Positions 11,536-24,271 of a stretch of DNA of 64,000 nt are shown one piece after another (position 1 is the stretch's first letter; the number at the start of each line of letters is the position of its first letter). The notes under the pieces were generated by a model that did no database searches, was not told where the DNA came from, and saw nothing but the letters and a program-made list of their open reading frames with translations. The position numbers were made by a program, and so were the translations under genes. The DNA comes from Rutidosis leptorrhynchoides (Eukaryota > Streptophyta > Magnoliopsida > Asterales > Asteraceae): contig NC_092335.1 in assembly GCF_046630445.1 (NCBI RefSeq), forward strand, positions 310,234,501-310,298,500. Direction: 5' to 3'.

Positions 11536-12960
11536 TCACTGAATATCCTATTAGTTTTTTAAAAGGAAAGAAAAATTATAATAAGTTATCCAATTAATAG
11601 ACTTTTCTGATTTTGCCCACGTTTCGAATAGCCAAAAGATGCAGCAGAGGGGCAGGATTCGTTTGGTCTCAATATAATTGAGGACTGTTTGGCTCCAATA
11701 ACCCGGTCCACGTACAAATCCAACTATTACTACGATCCAGAAAATTTTTATGTCTATCAATTTAACCACTTAAAATAAATTTTCACAATTTTAAGAAATT
11801 TAGATAAGAAGTAGAATAAAAATCTATGTCCTAAAAACTAGAATAGCGAGAAATAAGAAAGAAAAATAGTTCGTCGGAAAAAGATTGAAAAAGAAAAATG
11901 GTTGAAAAATAAAAGGTGACGGAAAAATAAAAGAAACTTATAAAACTTAAAAGTACTTGACTAACCTAACCTTATTACTACAACTAACTTAAAATTATAT
12001 TCGCAAATTGAAATTACTAATTGGAATGATAATTGATACATAGGTAAAAGGTGTCTAAAAATATTAAAGCTTACAAGAAAAACTATATCCCAAATGGAAA
12101 TAACTTAAAAAGAAACTAAAACTTAAAAAGGCGTCGTAAAATTCTAAAGTACCTAAATCTTAGTCTAAGAAAAAGCACTTAAGGAATTCTACGGCAAAGC
12201 CTAAAAATCTAGAAGTAAAAATAACTATGGCAAAATCTAAGTTTAAAACTAAATATGAGCTAAAAATACAAATATTACGCTAAAACGATTAAAAAGGGAC
12301 AAAATATAAAAATATACAAAAAGTTGTAAAAAATTACAATTTTTATAAAAATATTATTTTTATATTATTTATTTATTAAAACTATTAATTTTACAATTTA
12401 ATAAAACTAATTAATACTAAATACATAAATTAAATAAAAAGTAAAAGTTAAAATAAAACTAATTATAATATTAATAATAATTAGGGTTAAATAATAATAA
12501 TAATAATTAATTACCCCGTAATTAATTCAGTTTAGGGTTTCTGTCAGCGTGTCAGGATTACTCCGCGAGTTGCGGTATTTAATGCATCAAACCCCGCGAG
12601 TCGCGGGGTTCCAGTTTTCAACTGACAGGTTATTTAAATTCAACGCGTTTTTCTTTATTTATTTTTTTTTTATTTTCTGTTTTTAATTTTTTCTGTTTAT
12701 ATAAAAAAAATATGTGTATAATAAAAACTTATATTTAAAACTTAAATAAAAATAGAATTACTTTATAATTTTATAAATAAAAATCTTAAAACTATATTTA
12801 TATATATTTTTTTATATGTTTTTAAATAAAAACAAAATACTTAAATAAAACTTATATAAAAATAAAGAAACTTTATAAAACTTAAATATTTAACAAAATC
12901 TTAAAAATACATAATTTTTTTTTTATATTAGCGTTGCGCTTCCGGCTTTTAAGAGATTCT
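11536..12960 (-). other. Athila 5' leader
   Basis: AT-rich, non-coding stretch between the primer site and the gag ATG. It contains a palindrome pair: a decayed one at 12561-12575 and CCCCGCGAGTCGCGGGG at 12592-12608. A short frame at 11769-11551 has no recognisable content, and I treat it as chance. Confidence 0.6.
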
Positions 12961-12975
12961 CTGGCAGCGGCGCCA
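12961..12975 (-). other. Primer binding site, tRNA-Asp type
   Basis: On the minus strand the sequence reads TGGCGCCGCTGCCAG. It begins nine bases inside the LTR end and matches the tRNA-Asp 3' end pattern used by Athila elements. Confidence 0.8.
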
Positions 12976-12984
12976 AAAACTTGA

Positions 12985-14970
12985 TGTGGTAGCGTGGGGG
13001 TACGTGATAGTACTATATTTTACTACGAAATACGTTGCAAATTACACAAGTTTTAATTATTTAGAGAATGGATATACTTAAACCTTGCTACAACACTTAT
13101 AGGCAGTGTACCTAATCGTACAGTAGTGTAGTTTTTAGTAAGTCCGGTTCGTTCCACAGGGAATCTTTTTAAACAAAGCTTAACGCTATATTAGTTTACT
13201 TTTATAAAAATACAAATATATATATATATATATATATATAAATAATATTATTATTATAAAGGGGGGTTTTTACCGTTTAATGACCGGTTTGTCGATTTTT
13301 AAACTTTGGTCGCAGTTAAAACCAAATGTAAAATATTAAAAATAAATACAAGACTTAAATTAAAGCATAAAGTAAATAACGATAATGAAATTGCGAATAA
13401 TAAAAGTGCGATAAAATAAACTTGCGATAATTAAAAAGTACGATAATTAGAAGTGCAATTAAATACAATAACAATAAAAATGCGATAATTAGAAGTGCAA
13501 TTAAATATAAAATAAAGGAAATTAAATATGAAATAAAAGAATTATGCTTATTTAAACTTCCGTAATCATGATGTTTGACGTGTTGATTTTAGTTTTATGC
13601 CCATGGGTTAATTGTCCTTTGTCCTGGATTATTTAATATGTCCATACGAATTTGTCCATAATAGTCCATCAGTCATAAATATAAAGAGCGAAAGCCTTCG
13701 TCAAATTATTCTTATTCCCGAAGTCAAATATTCCAACTAATTGGGGATTCGAATTGTAACAAGGTTTTAATACTTTGTTTAATGAATACACCAGGTTATC
13801 GACTGCGTGTAAACCAAGGTTTTACTACTTTGTTAACAATTACACCAATTACCCTTGAATGTAATTCACCCCTGTTTCAACAAGTCTATTAACTATTAAT
13901 CCAATTCCGTATCCGGTAAAATGAATAATTATTGGTATTTATAGATATCCCGCCCACCGTACCTAGTCAAGCGTATGTGGTTATATATAAATACGTCAAA
14001 TTATAAGTTTGTATATTAAATTAACAAGGTATTGTTTAGTTAATATAAAACCCATTAATAGCCCATAGTCTAATTTCCACAAGTGTCGTTCTTTTGTCCA
14101 AACCCCAATTATGGTACAAAGCTCAATTACCCAATTTTAGTAATTAGCCCAACATCATGATTACTTCGGATTAAATAAGCATAATAATAACTTAGCTACG
14201 AGACATTAATATAAAAAGGTTGAACATAACTTACAATGATTAAAAATAGCGTAGCGTTACACGGACAGAATTTCGACTTACACCTTTATAACATTCGCTA
14301 ACATACCCTTATTATGAGAATTATAATTAAAATTAAAATTAAAATATAAATAAATAAATATTACGATTTAGATCGAGAGATGGATGGATTTTTTTTTGGT
14401 GAATTTTTACGATCAGAATGCGCGAGCTTTATAGGGAGTTTCAGAAATTGGGGCTCCGTGACTCGCGGCCTTTTTGGCCTTCAAACTCCGTGAGTCGCGG
14501 AGTTTGAAATTACAGCTCAGATACTTTGGAGTCTTTCTTGCCGACGGATTTATAAATATATATAATATATTAAATAATTATAAGAATTATTTAAATATTA
14601 TATTATATTTATGTGCATAGTTGATTTATAATTTTTAGTCCGTTGCGTCGAGCGTTGAGAGATGACTCTGGTCCCGGTTCCGGATTTTCGAACGTCCTTG
14701 CGTACAATTTAATATCTTGTACTTTGCGTTTTGAATCTTGTACTCTTGTAATTTCGAGACGTTTCTTATCAATAATTGGAACCTCTTTGATTGTCTTTTG
14801 TACTTTTGAGCTTTTTGGTCGTTTGCGTCTTCAATTCGTCGAATCTGTCTTTTGTCTTCACCTTTTATTATTTAAACGAATATCACTTGTAAATAGAACA
14901 ATTGCAACTAAAAGCTTGTCTTTCTTGAGGAATAATGCTATGAAATATATGTTCATTTTTAGCATTATCA
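12985..14970 (-). repeat. Athila 5' LTR (1986 bp)
   Basis: The minus-strand start is TGATAATGCT (14970) and the end is CTACCACA (12985), giving TG...CA. A TATA-like AT-rich stretch lies near 14545-14580, and a GC-rich palindrome pair at 14454-14470 and 14486-14502. An AT run is at 13205-13241. The plus-strand frame at 14643-14990 is inside the LTR and not a gene. Confidence 0.8.
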
Positions 14971-15169
14971 ACGATAAACAAAGTCTGTAAGATTGAGTCT
15001 CAAAAATTTTAAACTATTTTCAATAGATCATTTGACCTTTGACTGTTTCTGACGATTCAAGAACAATTGTAAATAAATATGTAAATATATATAAATAATA
15101 TATAAATATAAATATAAGTGTAAATAATAATTTGAATTAATAAAAATACAAAATAATTAAGCTGTTATT

Positions 15170-15229
<60 letters not shown>

Positions 15230-15566
15230 TTTTATAATTAATATTATATGTATATTGTATATATAAATATTCAATATTCAATATATGGTTAAATATTGTG
15301 ATATTTAATAATGTGTGATATTAATATATACATGGTAATTACAAGTTAAAAATACAGTTGTTATACTAATATTATTATTATTACTTTTATTACTATTATT
15401 AAAATAAATATTAATATTAATATCATATTTATTAAAATTAATATATATAATATATAAATATGAAATTTGATATATTTAAATTATTATAATTACTAATATT
15501 ATTTTTATCATTATTAATATCATAATTAGTAGTAAAATTATAATTGTAGTTATTGTCATGATTATT
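14971..15566 (+). repeat. Tekay-type LTR A, left piece
   Basis: From ACGATAA at 14971 the sequence follows the interior of the Tekay LTRs from about base 58 (compare 61823 and 39932), including GATTGAGTCTCAAA and TGACGATTCA. Its first 57 or so bases are missing because the Athila element sits there. It contains (AT)n at 15173-15225. It is interrupted at 15566 by the Copia element and resumes at 30789. Confidence 0.7.
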
Positions 15567-16530
15567 TGTTGAGTCCCCAAAATAATTAAGGATTTAATTA
15601 TGACAAAACAATATTTATTTGCACTAAAGTGTTATGTGCAGCCAGCACAAGTTTGTTTATGTATAGTCAGCTAATATAGCTGTGTCGAGTGTTTAGTATG
15701 CTGCCTAGTCTATCAGCACAAGGTAGAAATGTATTCTTCGAATCAGCACAGGATGTGCACCCAGCAAATCAAGAATATCAAGTGACTCAGCATATGAAGG
15801 ACCAGTAAGTCTGGATATCAGCATACAACACAAGACAGCCATGCTCCATTACAAGCATGATAAGTTTCCCTGAGTGGTCTACATCAAATGTACTATTCAA
15901 CAGAAGTCGAAGACAAAGTTGAACAGAGAAGGACACGCGTCGGCGGCTGACAAGTGACCTTACAAGACCGCATGGGAATGCAGAAGTTTAACTTATGTGC
16001 AGACATAAGTTATCCGTTGTCAACTCCTAGGGAACACAACATTCTATTTGTTTAATCAAATAGTGGTGCCAAACCGAATTGGGGTGTTCCTGCAAATAGC
16101 TACTAAAGAGGAAAGAAAGGGAGCACGCCTCCTTACACAATTGTCCCCTCAAGTACAGACATCCTATGTACCAGTGGACAATAGATCAATTACACGGTTA
16201 ATAGAACTACTATATATATTGTTGTATCCACTATTGTAAAAACTAGTGGTGTGGGTTTATCTGTTAGAGTCTAAACCGTGTAATAGCTTTAGTTTATCTC
16301 TTAGCTATAATCTAGGTAATCTGTATCAACCAACTATCATTTCCGCCAAGGATAGTTGTGATTCTTTCTGATTTAATCAATAAAGAATAACCGTTGAAAA
16401 TTACCTGTGACTCTATCTTATTTACTACAGAATACTAAACGTGTTTAACTGACTAGTTAATTAAGAAAAGAATTGTATTCACCCCCCCCCCCCCCCCTAC
16501 AATACTCCAGTTGTTATTAAGGGACCAACA
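15567..16530 (+). repeat. Copia element 5' LTR
   Basis: TGTTGAGTCCCC at the start and GGGACCAACA at the end. A TATA-like box TATATATA is at 16211-16218 and a poly-C run near 16481-16497. The 63-codon frame at 16048-16239 is LTR sequence, repeated at 30304. Confidence 0.95.
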
Positions 16531-16532
16531 AC

Positions 16533-16544
16533 TGGTATCAGAGC
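16533..16544 (+). other. Primer binding site, initiator tRNA-Met
   Basis: TGGTATCAGAGC begins two bases after the LTR end, the standard Copia primer site. Confidence 0.92.
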
Positions 16545-16584
16545 TTTAGTCTTGATAATTAATATCTTGGATCTGAATTCTCTT

Positions 16585-19272
16585 ATGGCTTCGTATTCAA
16601 ACTCAGCTTACCTTGAGAATGGCTCGTCTAACAGACCACCTAAGTTTGATGAAGATGAGTATGAAACCTGAAAGGCAAGGTTCATGCTCCATCGTGAGTC
16701 TATGGATCCACTCATGCCTGGAATTGCCAAAGATGGCCCTTTTGTTCCCACTGAGACAGTTGGTAGTGCACCAGCAACAGCTGACACTCCTGCCATCCCT
16801 GGCAGAGAGGTTATTCTCACTCCCTCTAGATGGGATGATGAGGATAAACGTTGAGTTGGTCTTGACCCTAAAATCAGAACCCTGTTAGCCATAACTTTGC
16901 CTAACCCACTGTTCAAACTGATCAAGGGAAAAGAAAATACTAAGCTTATGCTTGACTACCTAGATGTCACCTATGAGGGTATGGGAGAAGTTAGGCAGAA
17001 CAGGATGATTGCTCTTAAAAGAGAATATGAAATGTTCTTTGCCTATAAGAATGAAACCCTTAAGCAAACCTTCATTAGGTTTAACTCTTTGATAGCAGAC
17101 CTGATCACTTTAAATGTGACCTACACTGAATTTGAACAAGTGAACAAATTCATTGATGCACTGCCATGTAAATGGAGACCTGTTACTGACCCATTAAGAA
17201 CCACACAGACCCTAAAGAACTTTAACCTGTCTTCTCTCTACAGTTCCCTTTGGAATCATGAGAAGGCAGAAGCCAAGTTTGAACTTAACATGAAAGAAAA
17301 CTTTAGGTCTGCCCCCACCACTTCAAAATCATCTAAAAATGATGATACTACTCTTATTGCTGCTGCTAAATGGAAGAAAGCTCAAAAAGCTTTACTGGTT
17401 CAAAAGTTACTGGAAGAACAAGAGTCAGCTGATAGTGTTGAGGAAAGTGGTACTGGGTCTGAAGAAAGCAGTACTGATGAAAGTGATGTAGAAGGGTTTG
17501 CTGAAGGTATGGCTCTGCTGGCTAGGCAGTTCAAAAGGTTCAATCGTAGTAGAACCAGCAAGTCATACAAAGGGAGCAAAAAGCCAAGTGCTAGGTACAA
17601 CAGCAAGTCAGTCAAGGGTCCTAAATCTGAGTGCTTTAATTGTGGGAAGGTTGGACATTTTGCTGCTGAATGCATGTCCAAGAAACCTTCCACGTCACAT
17701 GCTAACTCTTTCTCAAAAGCTGATAAGTACAAAAACAAGTACAAAGCTATGAAAGCTCAGATGAAGGAAAGTGCAAAGACTGACAAGAAGGGTAAACAGC
17801 CAGAAAAGGTTCTAGTTGCTGAACATCATAACTGGGATGAAGCCAGCACGTCTTCATCTTCTGATAGTGATACTGATGATGATGGTGCTGGTTACGCTAC
17901 TTGAAAAAAGCTGTGTTTGATGGCCAAAGAGGTCGAGGAGTCTGATGAGGATGATGGTGGTAGTACGTTTTTGGCTGATATGAGAGAAGCTGATCAAAAC
18001 AGAGATTCTCCTCAATGGAAAACTGAAATGGTGTATAAGGTTGATAATTTTCGAACTTATACTGATGATGAAAAAGCTGAAATGTTTGACTACCTAAGAA
18101 TTGACTTATGCAGAAGCTGCAAACGTGAAGAGAGTTTGAAATCTAGTAACAAATCTTTAAATGAAAAACTCAAAGGCAAAAATGATGAAATTAAGATCTT
18201 AAAAGATACAATTTCCAAACTTGAAAAACAAAACTTTGCTTTAGAAACTCTTCACGTTGAGGCAGCAGAAGTCAAGACCCAGCTGGACAATCTCAAAAGA
18301 GTTGTTGCTTCATGGTGCACATCTGCTCAACGCACAGCTAAATGTGTTAACGAGCAGGTGCCTGCCCAAGTTGAAGCCTTCTTTGCTGGTGACTATGCTG
18401 CTGCTGCTGCTATTGCAGAAGTTACTTTCATGGACCCGATTCTTGAAACTGATCCTGAAGCTGTCTTGCCAAATACTTTTGCCAAGATAGTTGAAGGTAA
18501 AAAGGTTGTGACAAACAAATTTGTTAGACCTACTGTGTCCCCACCACCTGCCATGAAAGAAATTTTGGAGGATGAAGTTAGAGCAAAAGAAGCCAGTAAC
18601 TCAATTGATGAGATTACTGACCCCTCAAGCATCTACTACATGACTCCGAAAGAAAGACGTATTAGAAGGGAAATCACTGAAAACAATTTGAGAAAAGTTA
18701 AACCAACTGATTCCCCTTCGTGTTCGAGTTCTACCAGTGCTAAGCCAGCTGATGACCAATCTACTGGTCACCCAGTAGCTGCAGACAAGCCAGTGAAACG
18801 AAATACTGGCAAATCTAAGGCAGCAGTTAAGATACCTACTGGTTCATCAGCATCAGAAGACAAGCCAGCAACTTCCCACGCTAACTTGTCAAATGATAAA
18901 GGAAAGACAGTTCGCCATGGTCATGGTACTGGTTCCAAAAGGAAAGCTGCCCATAAGGGAAAAGCAAAAATTGACTCGACTGATGAGCTGTCTATCACTG
19001 AGATAATGACAGTCAAGCTTGACCAGCTAATTGAGGCAGTAACCAAAAGTCGACCCGATCTTACTGCCCCTATTAGATCTTTGCATGACCAGCCACAAAA
19101 GCCAAAAGTGAGAAAATGCAAAAAATGTGGCAGCAAAGCTCACTTGGCTAACCAGTGTACTCAAACCCAAACCCCATCTGCTGCTTCTTCTAGCAAGCCA
19201 GTAGAAAAGAAGAAGTCATCAAAGGTGACTCCTTCAGAACCCATCCTTGGATGGGTTCCCAAAAAGAACTAA
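16585..19272 (+). pseudogene. Copia gag with long C-terminal extension (three in-frame stops)
   Basis: ATG at 16585 opens a frame kept through to TAA at 19270-19272, broken by TGA at 16669, 16852 and 17902. Two of these (16669, 17902) sit where tryptophan is expected. The frame carries the UBN2-type gag core (about 16890-17280), a CCHC knuckle CFNCGKVGHFAAEC (17633-17674), an acidic serine-rich stretch, a coiled-coil-like region (about 18120-18300), and a second knuckle KCKKCGSKAHLANQC (about 19114-19160). A gag of nearly 900 codons with two knuckles is long for Copia elements and fits a Sirevirus. As it stands it cannot give full-length Gag without readthrough. Confidence 0.85.
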
Positions 19273-19279
19273 TCTCTAA

Positions 19280-20062
19280 GCTATTGTGCAGGGCATTCAA
19301 AACAAGCAAATCTGGTATCTCGATAGTGGTTGTTCGAGACATATGACCAGAAGTAAGTCCCTGCTGATGGACTATCAGGAAAAGGATGGTCCAGTTTTTT
19401 CGTATGGAGATAATTCGTTGGGTTACACAAAGGGTTTTGGTACTTTGACAAATGGGAATGTCACGTTCGCAAATGTTGCATATGTAGTTGGGCTTAAACA
19501 TAACTTACTCAGCATAAGCCAACTGACAAGCAAGAATAAGATAGTCCAATTCAGAAAGAAAATTGGTACTATTTTTGATAAGACAGGGAAGCCACTGCTG
19601 ACTGCAAAACGTCATGAAAACATGTATCAAATTGACATGAACACAGCAGTCACAACAACTGATACTTGTTTCTATTCGAAGGCAGCAGACAACCTGAAGT
19701 GGTTATGGCACAAGAGACTCTCACATCTCAACTTCAAAGATATTCACAAATTATCCAGTAGAAGTTTGGTGTCTGGGCTACCCACAATGTCTTATGTGAC
19801 GGACATATTGTGTCCTGGTTGTGAAAAGGGGAAACATCACCATGCCTCGTTCAAATCAAAGCAAATCTCATCTGTTGAGAAACCATTTCACTTACTTCAT
19901 ATGGATCTATTTGGTCCAGTGAATGTGGCCAGCTGTAGTGGGAAGAAGTATATACTGGTTATTGTTGATGAATACTCGAGATACACTTGGGTGTTCTTTT
20001 TGAGGCAAAAGAGTGAAGCTGCTGATGAAATCATCAATTTATCAAAAGAATGGAGCTTTTGA
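19280..20062 (+). pseudogene. Copia pol: protease and N-terminal integrase
   Basis: Opens right after a TAA at 19277-19279 with no ATG. The aspartic protease motif is WYLDSGCSRHM near 19315-19347. The integrase zinc region (HKRLSH... CPGCEKGKHH) and the first catalytic aspartate in MDLFGPV (about 19902) follow. It stops at 20062 after a one-base loss in a T run near 20037-20042; the integrase continues in the next frame. The frame differs from that of gag, and the two do not overlap. Confidence 0.85.
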
Positions 20063-22563
20063 ATGGGCAACTGGTGAAGCAACTAAGAAGTGATCATGGT
20101 ACAGAATTCAGAAATGCTACATTAGAAGAATTTTGTGCTGACAAAGGTATTTCCCAAAATTTCTCTGCTGTGAGAACACCTCAGCAAAATGGTGTTGCAG
20201 AAAGAAGAAACAAAACTCTCATTGAAGTAGCAAGATCTATGTTGGCTGAGTCTGGGTTGAAGAATTCCTACTGGGCAGAAGCTCTGAATACTGCCTGTTT
20301 TACCCAGAATAGATCTCTTATTGTGAAAAGACATCAGAAAACTGCTTATGAAGTTCTCAAAGGAAGAAGACCCTCAATTTCATTTCTTCATGTATTTGGC
20401 ACTCCCTGTTACATTCTAAATAATAGGGATCAGCTGGGAAAATTCGATGCTAAAGCTGATGAAGGTATATTCCTTGGATATTCCAACATGTCAAAGGCAT
20501 ATAGGGTCTACAACAAAAGAAGGGGTTGTTTTGAAGAATCCATTAATGTTACATTCGATGAAACTGCCTCTGCTTCATCTACTGATCGTGAAGATGAAGT
20601 GTTACTGTTTGAAGAGCCTACTCAGCAAGCTCTTGATGATGAAGAGCCAGCAGCACAACCCTCACCAATCCATGTTGCTGGGTTCTCTGATGATGAAATG
20701 GAACATTCTGTTCCATCTGTGTCTAAACCAAGTGGACCTACTGGCTCTACTAAAGTGCTGCAACTTGAGCCTAGGTCTGCTGGTTCTGAGAGATCACAAG
20801 CTGGTACTGATTCTACTGATATTGATCAGCAACCTTCTGTTGCTGCTCACTCATCTGAACCAGCTGATGATCAAGATGCTGTGTGTTCTACAACCAGCTC
20901 ACCTGTTCATAACACCAAATTGACAAGGGAGCATCCGATTGAGCAGATTATTGGTAATCTTGCGAGTGGTGTTAAAACACGGAGGCATGCAACCAGCAAC
21001 TTTTGTATGCATGTTAATTTTGTGTCTACCATTGAGCCCACGTGTCCTGAGGAAGCACTTCAAGATCCTAGCTGGGTTGGTTCAATGCAAGAAGAAATTA
21101 CTCAGTTTGATAGGAACAAAGTGTGGACATTGGTACCTGAACCTGAGGATAAGACAAAGAAGATCATTGGTACTAAGTGGGTGTTTAAAAACAAGATGGA
21201 TGAAGATGGTGTCGTTATCAGAAACAAAGCAAGATTGGTTGCTCAAGGGTTTAGACAGGAAGAAGGATTGGATTATGGGGAAACTTATGCACCAGTGGCT
21301 AGGATGGAAGCTATCAGATTGTTCTTAGCATATGCTGCTAGGATGAACTTTAGAGTATTTCAGATGGATGTTAAATCTGCATTTCTGAATGGGAAGCTAC
21401 AAGAAGAAGTTTATGTCAAACAGCCTCATGGTTTTGTAAGCAGTAAATATCCAGACCATGTCTACAAGTTAGACAAAGCTCTTTATGGCCTTAAACAGGC
21501 TCCAAGAGCATGGTATGAGACACTTCATGTGTATCTCACTGGTATAGGTTTTAAAGTTGGAACAATTGATACCACTCTATTCTCAAAAGAGATAGATGGT
21601 GATCTCTTGTTGGTACAGATATATGTGGATGATATTATTTATGGTTCTAAAAATGAAAAACATTGTCAAGATTTTTCAAAACGTATGTCAAAGGCATATG
21701 AAATGAGTTTACAAAGAGATCTGTAATACTTTTTAGGATTGTAGATCAAACAACTTGACGATGGAATATTTATAAGTCAAGATAAATATATCAAAGATAT
21801 GTTAAAGAAATTTAGTCTGACCTGTTTAAAAGACATAGGGACTCCAATGGCAGCATCCATTAAAATAGATGCTGATCCAAATGGTGAACCAGTCAATATC
21901 ACTGAATATAGAGGTATGATTGGATCCCTACTTTATCTCACAGCCAGCAGACCAGATATTATGTTCGCCACATGTCTCTGTGCCAGATATTAAGCTGATC
22001 CTAAAGAGTCACACTTGCTGGCAGTAAAAAGAATATTCAGATACCTAAAAGGTATTGCTAAACGTGGTCTTTGGTATCCCAAAGACCAGGATTTTGAACT
22101 AATTGGGTATTCAGATGCTGACTTTGCAGGGTGTAAAATAGACAGGAAAAGTACTACTGGTGGTTGCCAGTTACTGGGTAGTAGGCTAGTCAGCTAGACA
22201 AGCAAAAAGCAAAATACTGTATCCACATCTACTGCTGAGGCAGAATATGTCTCTGCTGGTAGTTGTACTGCTCAAGTACTGTGGATGCAAAGCCAGCTAA
22301 AGGACTATGGTGTTCATGTTACAAAAACTCCAATCTACTGTGACAACACCAGTGCAATTGCTATCACCAACAATCCTGTGATGCACTCAAGGACTAAGCA
22401 CATCGATGTTCGGTATCATTTCATAAGGGATCATGTTCAAAAGGGTGATGTTGAGTTACATTTTATTTCTACAGACCAGCAATTAGCTGACCTATTTACA
22501 AATCCATTAGATGAGAAACGTTTTAACTATCTCATCTCTGAGCTGGGTATGCTTGAACTTTAA
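20050..22563 (+). pseudogene. Copia pol: integrase core, reverse transcriptase, RNase H
   Basis: Continues integrase with RSDHGTEF and PQQNGVAERRN (second Asp and Glu of the DDE triad), then a variable acidic linker. RT spans about 21060-21960, with FQMDVKSAFLNG and an intact YVDD box near 21625. RNase H follows (YSDADFAGC, STAEAEY, YCDNTSAI, then HIDVRYHFIRD). In-frame stops are at 21724, 21742, 21991 and 22195; all lie at or beyond the RT C-terminus and in RNase H. The last codon is TAA at 22561. It is inactive as an autonomous source. Confidence 0.88.
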
Positions 22564-23157
22564 ATAAAAGACAACTTTTGTTGGTGTGCTGGCTCTACAA
22601 CGTGTAGGGCAAACCAGTAAGTCACATTTATTTACTTACTGCCTACATGTCAAACAACCAGCACAGCAAGGTCTTTTATATTTTGGTTACTTAAATGTTT
22701 TCAATGAAATAATAAATAGCTCTCCAAATTTAATGATTCCTTAAAACTGGAAACTCATTTACTTCCAATGATTTAAATTAAATTCATGACATATTAAATG
22801 TAACAAAAGTATTTTGTATTTAATACAAAAATTATTTTTGAGGTTTTAAATCAATTTGTTTGAAATGAAATCTGATGCATTTAATGCTGTATGGGAGGAA
22901 TGAGTGTTTAAGCCGTATAAATGTCATGTCAACAGTCTGTGTCCCCTTGAAAACATGCCAGTCTGTCACATCTGCCCACGCGCCTGCAGATGACAGTAAT
23001 TTACTCTCTCCTGCACTTTTTCACCCAATCACAACGGATAAAAGTGTGTTTCATCTTCCATAATAACCTTCGGTTATTCATTATTCAAAACACACACACT
23101 TTTACTCTCAAAATCTTTTCAATCTTCAATCTTCAAATCTTCATCCTACATTCATCA
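22564..23157 (+). promoter_or_regulatory. Spacer between pol and third ORF; candidate internal promoter/leader
   Basis: 594 bp without ORF. It holds a TATA-like TATAAAT (22916-22922), a hairpin AATAACC-TTC-GGTTATT (23062-23078), and then a C/T-rich stretch with repeated AATCTTCA units running to the ATG at 23158. That stretch looks like a plant 5' untranslated leader. Promoter activity is an inference. Confidence 0.35.
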
Positions 23158-24271
23158 ATGGCAGAACAACAACAACAATCACCACGTGCTGCAAGCCAGC
23201 AAGAGGAACAACAGCAACAACAACCTCAAACAGTCGAACCACAACAGCAACCACAACCTGCCCCACAACCGCAACCGGCACCGGCACCGGAGGAACCGGT
23301 GGTTCAAGAACAAGTCGTTCAAGGACCACTGTTCAATCTCCACCCCAACCTGATTAGGGCTCCCAATGCACCTGATCACTCACTGATTCGCCTATCTAGA
23401 GGCAATGCTACACATGCCCTCTCTATCCCCAAATCGAAGGTTAACAAAGGGTATGAGGCCCTCATCGAATATATCTGTCAATCACCTCTGGCAAGAGCCA
23501 TCACCGGTGTACCTTCCCGATTCTATGCTGCCTGTTTGGCACGATTTTGGTATACTGCCACTGTTGCCACCACTCCCGGCAACGTTCCATGTATTCGTGG
23601 CATGGTGACTGAAACCCTAAATTGCTCTGTCACCGTCGAAGCTATTAGACGTGCTCTTCAATTGCCCGGTGGACCATTTGTTGATTCACCTACTAGTGAC
23701 GAATTCAAAAGGGAGGTGTTGGAGACCATTGGGTTTGTTGGACCAGTGGCACATACACCGTTGAGAAAGCATATGCCACCACTGTGGTACTACTTCTTTG
23801 GGTTGATGACTCAGTGCATGAGTCAAAAGTCAGGAAGCTTTGACCAATGCTCAGATTTTGAGCTCAAGCTTGGTCATGGGTTGTTGTTCAACAGGAACAT
23901 CGATTACGCCCTTGAAATTTATTTGAGGCTAAGGGAAATGGTGACTGCTAGAGTAAGAACCAACTTGATTCCATTTCCACGATTCTTAAGCCTGGTATTT
24001 GAAAGTGAACTGGGTGAAGCTTATCAGCAAATTGCTGATCAATCATTTGAGGTCCCAGTAAAACAAGGGGGCATGCCAAAGGATGTACCTGCTGCTCCAT
24101 ATGCTGAGTTGACACCAGCAATGAACGAGTATCTTGCTGCTCGTCGTGGAGCCACCCAATTGACTGCCTCTGGTTCTGCACCAGCTGAGGGGGAGGGTCC
24201 TCAGCGAAAGCCAGCAACGCGAAGGAAGCAGCCAGCTACCTCAACTAGTATAGCCACCGTCTCATATACTG
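23158..24271 (+). CDS. Third ORF of Copia element, exon 1 (Q/P-rich start plus globular domain)
   Basis: Starts at ATG 23158 after a C/T-rich leader. Residues 1 to about 55 are glutamine/proline-rich. A globular part follows with LARAITGVPSRFYAACLARFW and CIRGMVTETLNCSVTVEAI and a conserved-looking WYYFFGLMTQCMS. It resembles the 'putative plant transposon protein' domain often annotated downstream of pol in plant Copia elements; that match is from memory of the family. It has no signal peptide and no clear transmembrane helix, so it does not look like an envelope protein. Read without splicing, the frame would end at 24309. A predicted donor (G/GTAAAG at 24271/24272) leads into the next exon in frame. 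Confidence 0.7.

Larger units (their letters stand above)
2624..14970 (-). mobile_element. Athila-type Ty3/Gypsy retrotransposon, 3' end cut by LTR B
   Basis: On the minus strand the order is 5' LTR (14970-12985), primer site (12975-12961), leader, gag-pol (11535-5933), zinc-knuckle ORF (5761-5345), intron, then an env-like exon ending at the LTR B insertion. The tRNA-Asp-like primer site, the gag-pol organisation (protease core DLGAS, RT, RNase H, DDE integrase without chromodomain) and the extra ORF downstream of pol are what is known for the Athila lineage. The right edge abuts sequence matching the interior of a Tekay LTR from about its base 58, so the element inserted there. The expected target duplication is ACGAT (14971-14975), with its partner off-window. 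The 3' LTR is not in the window. Confidence 0.85.

Noticed and set aside
14643..14990. 115-codon plus-strand ORF.
   Set aside because: Lies within the Athila LTR and has no coding features.
16048..16239. 63-codon ORF repeated at 30304-30495.
   Set aside because: Both copies are LTR sequence around the TATA-like region.
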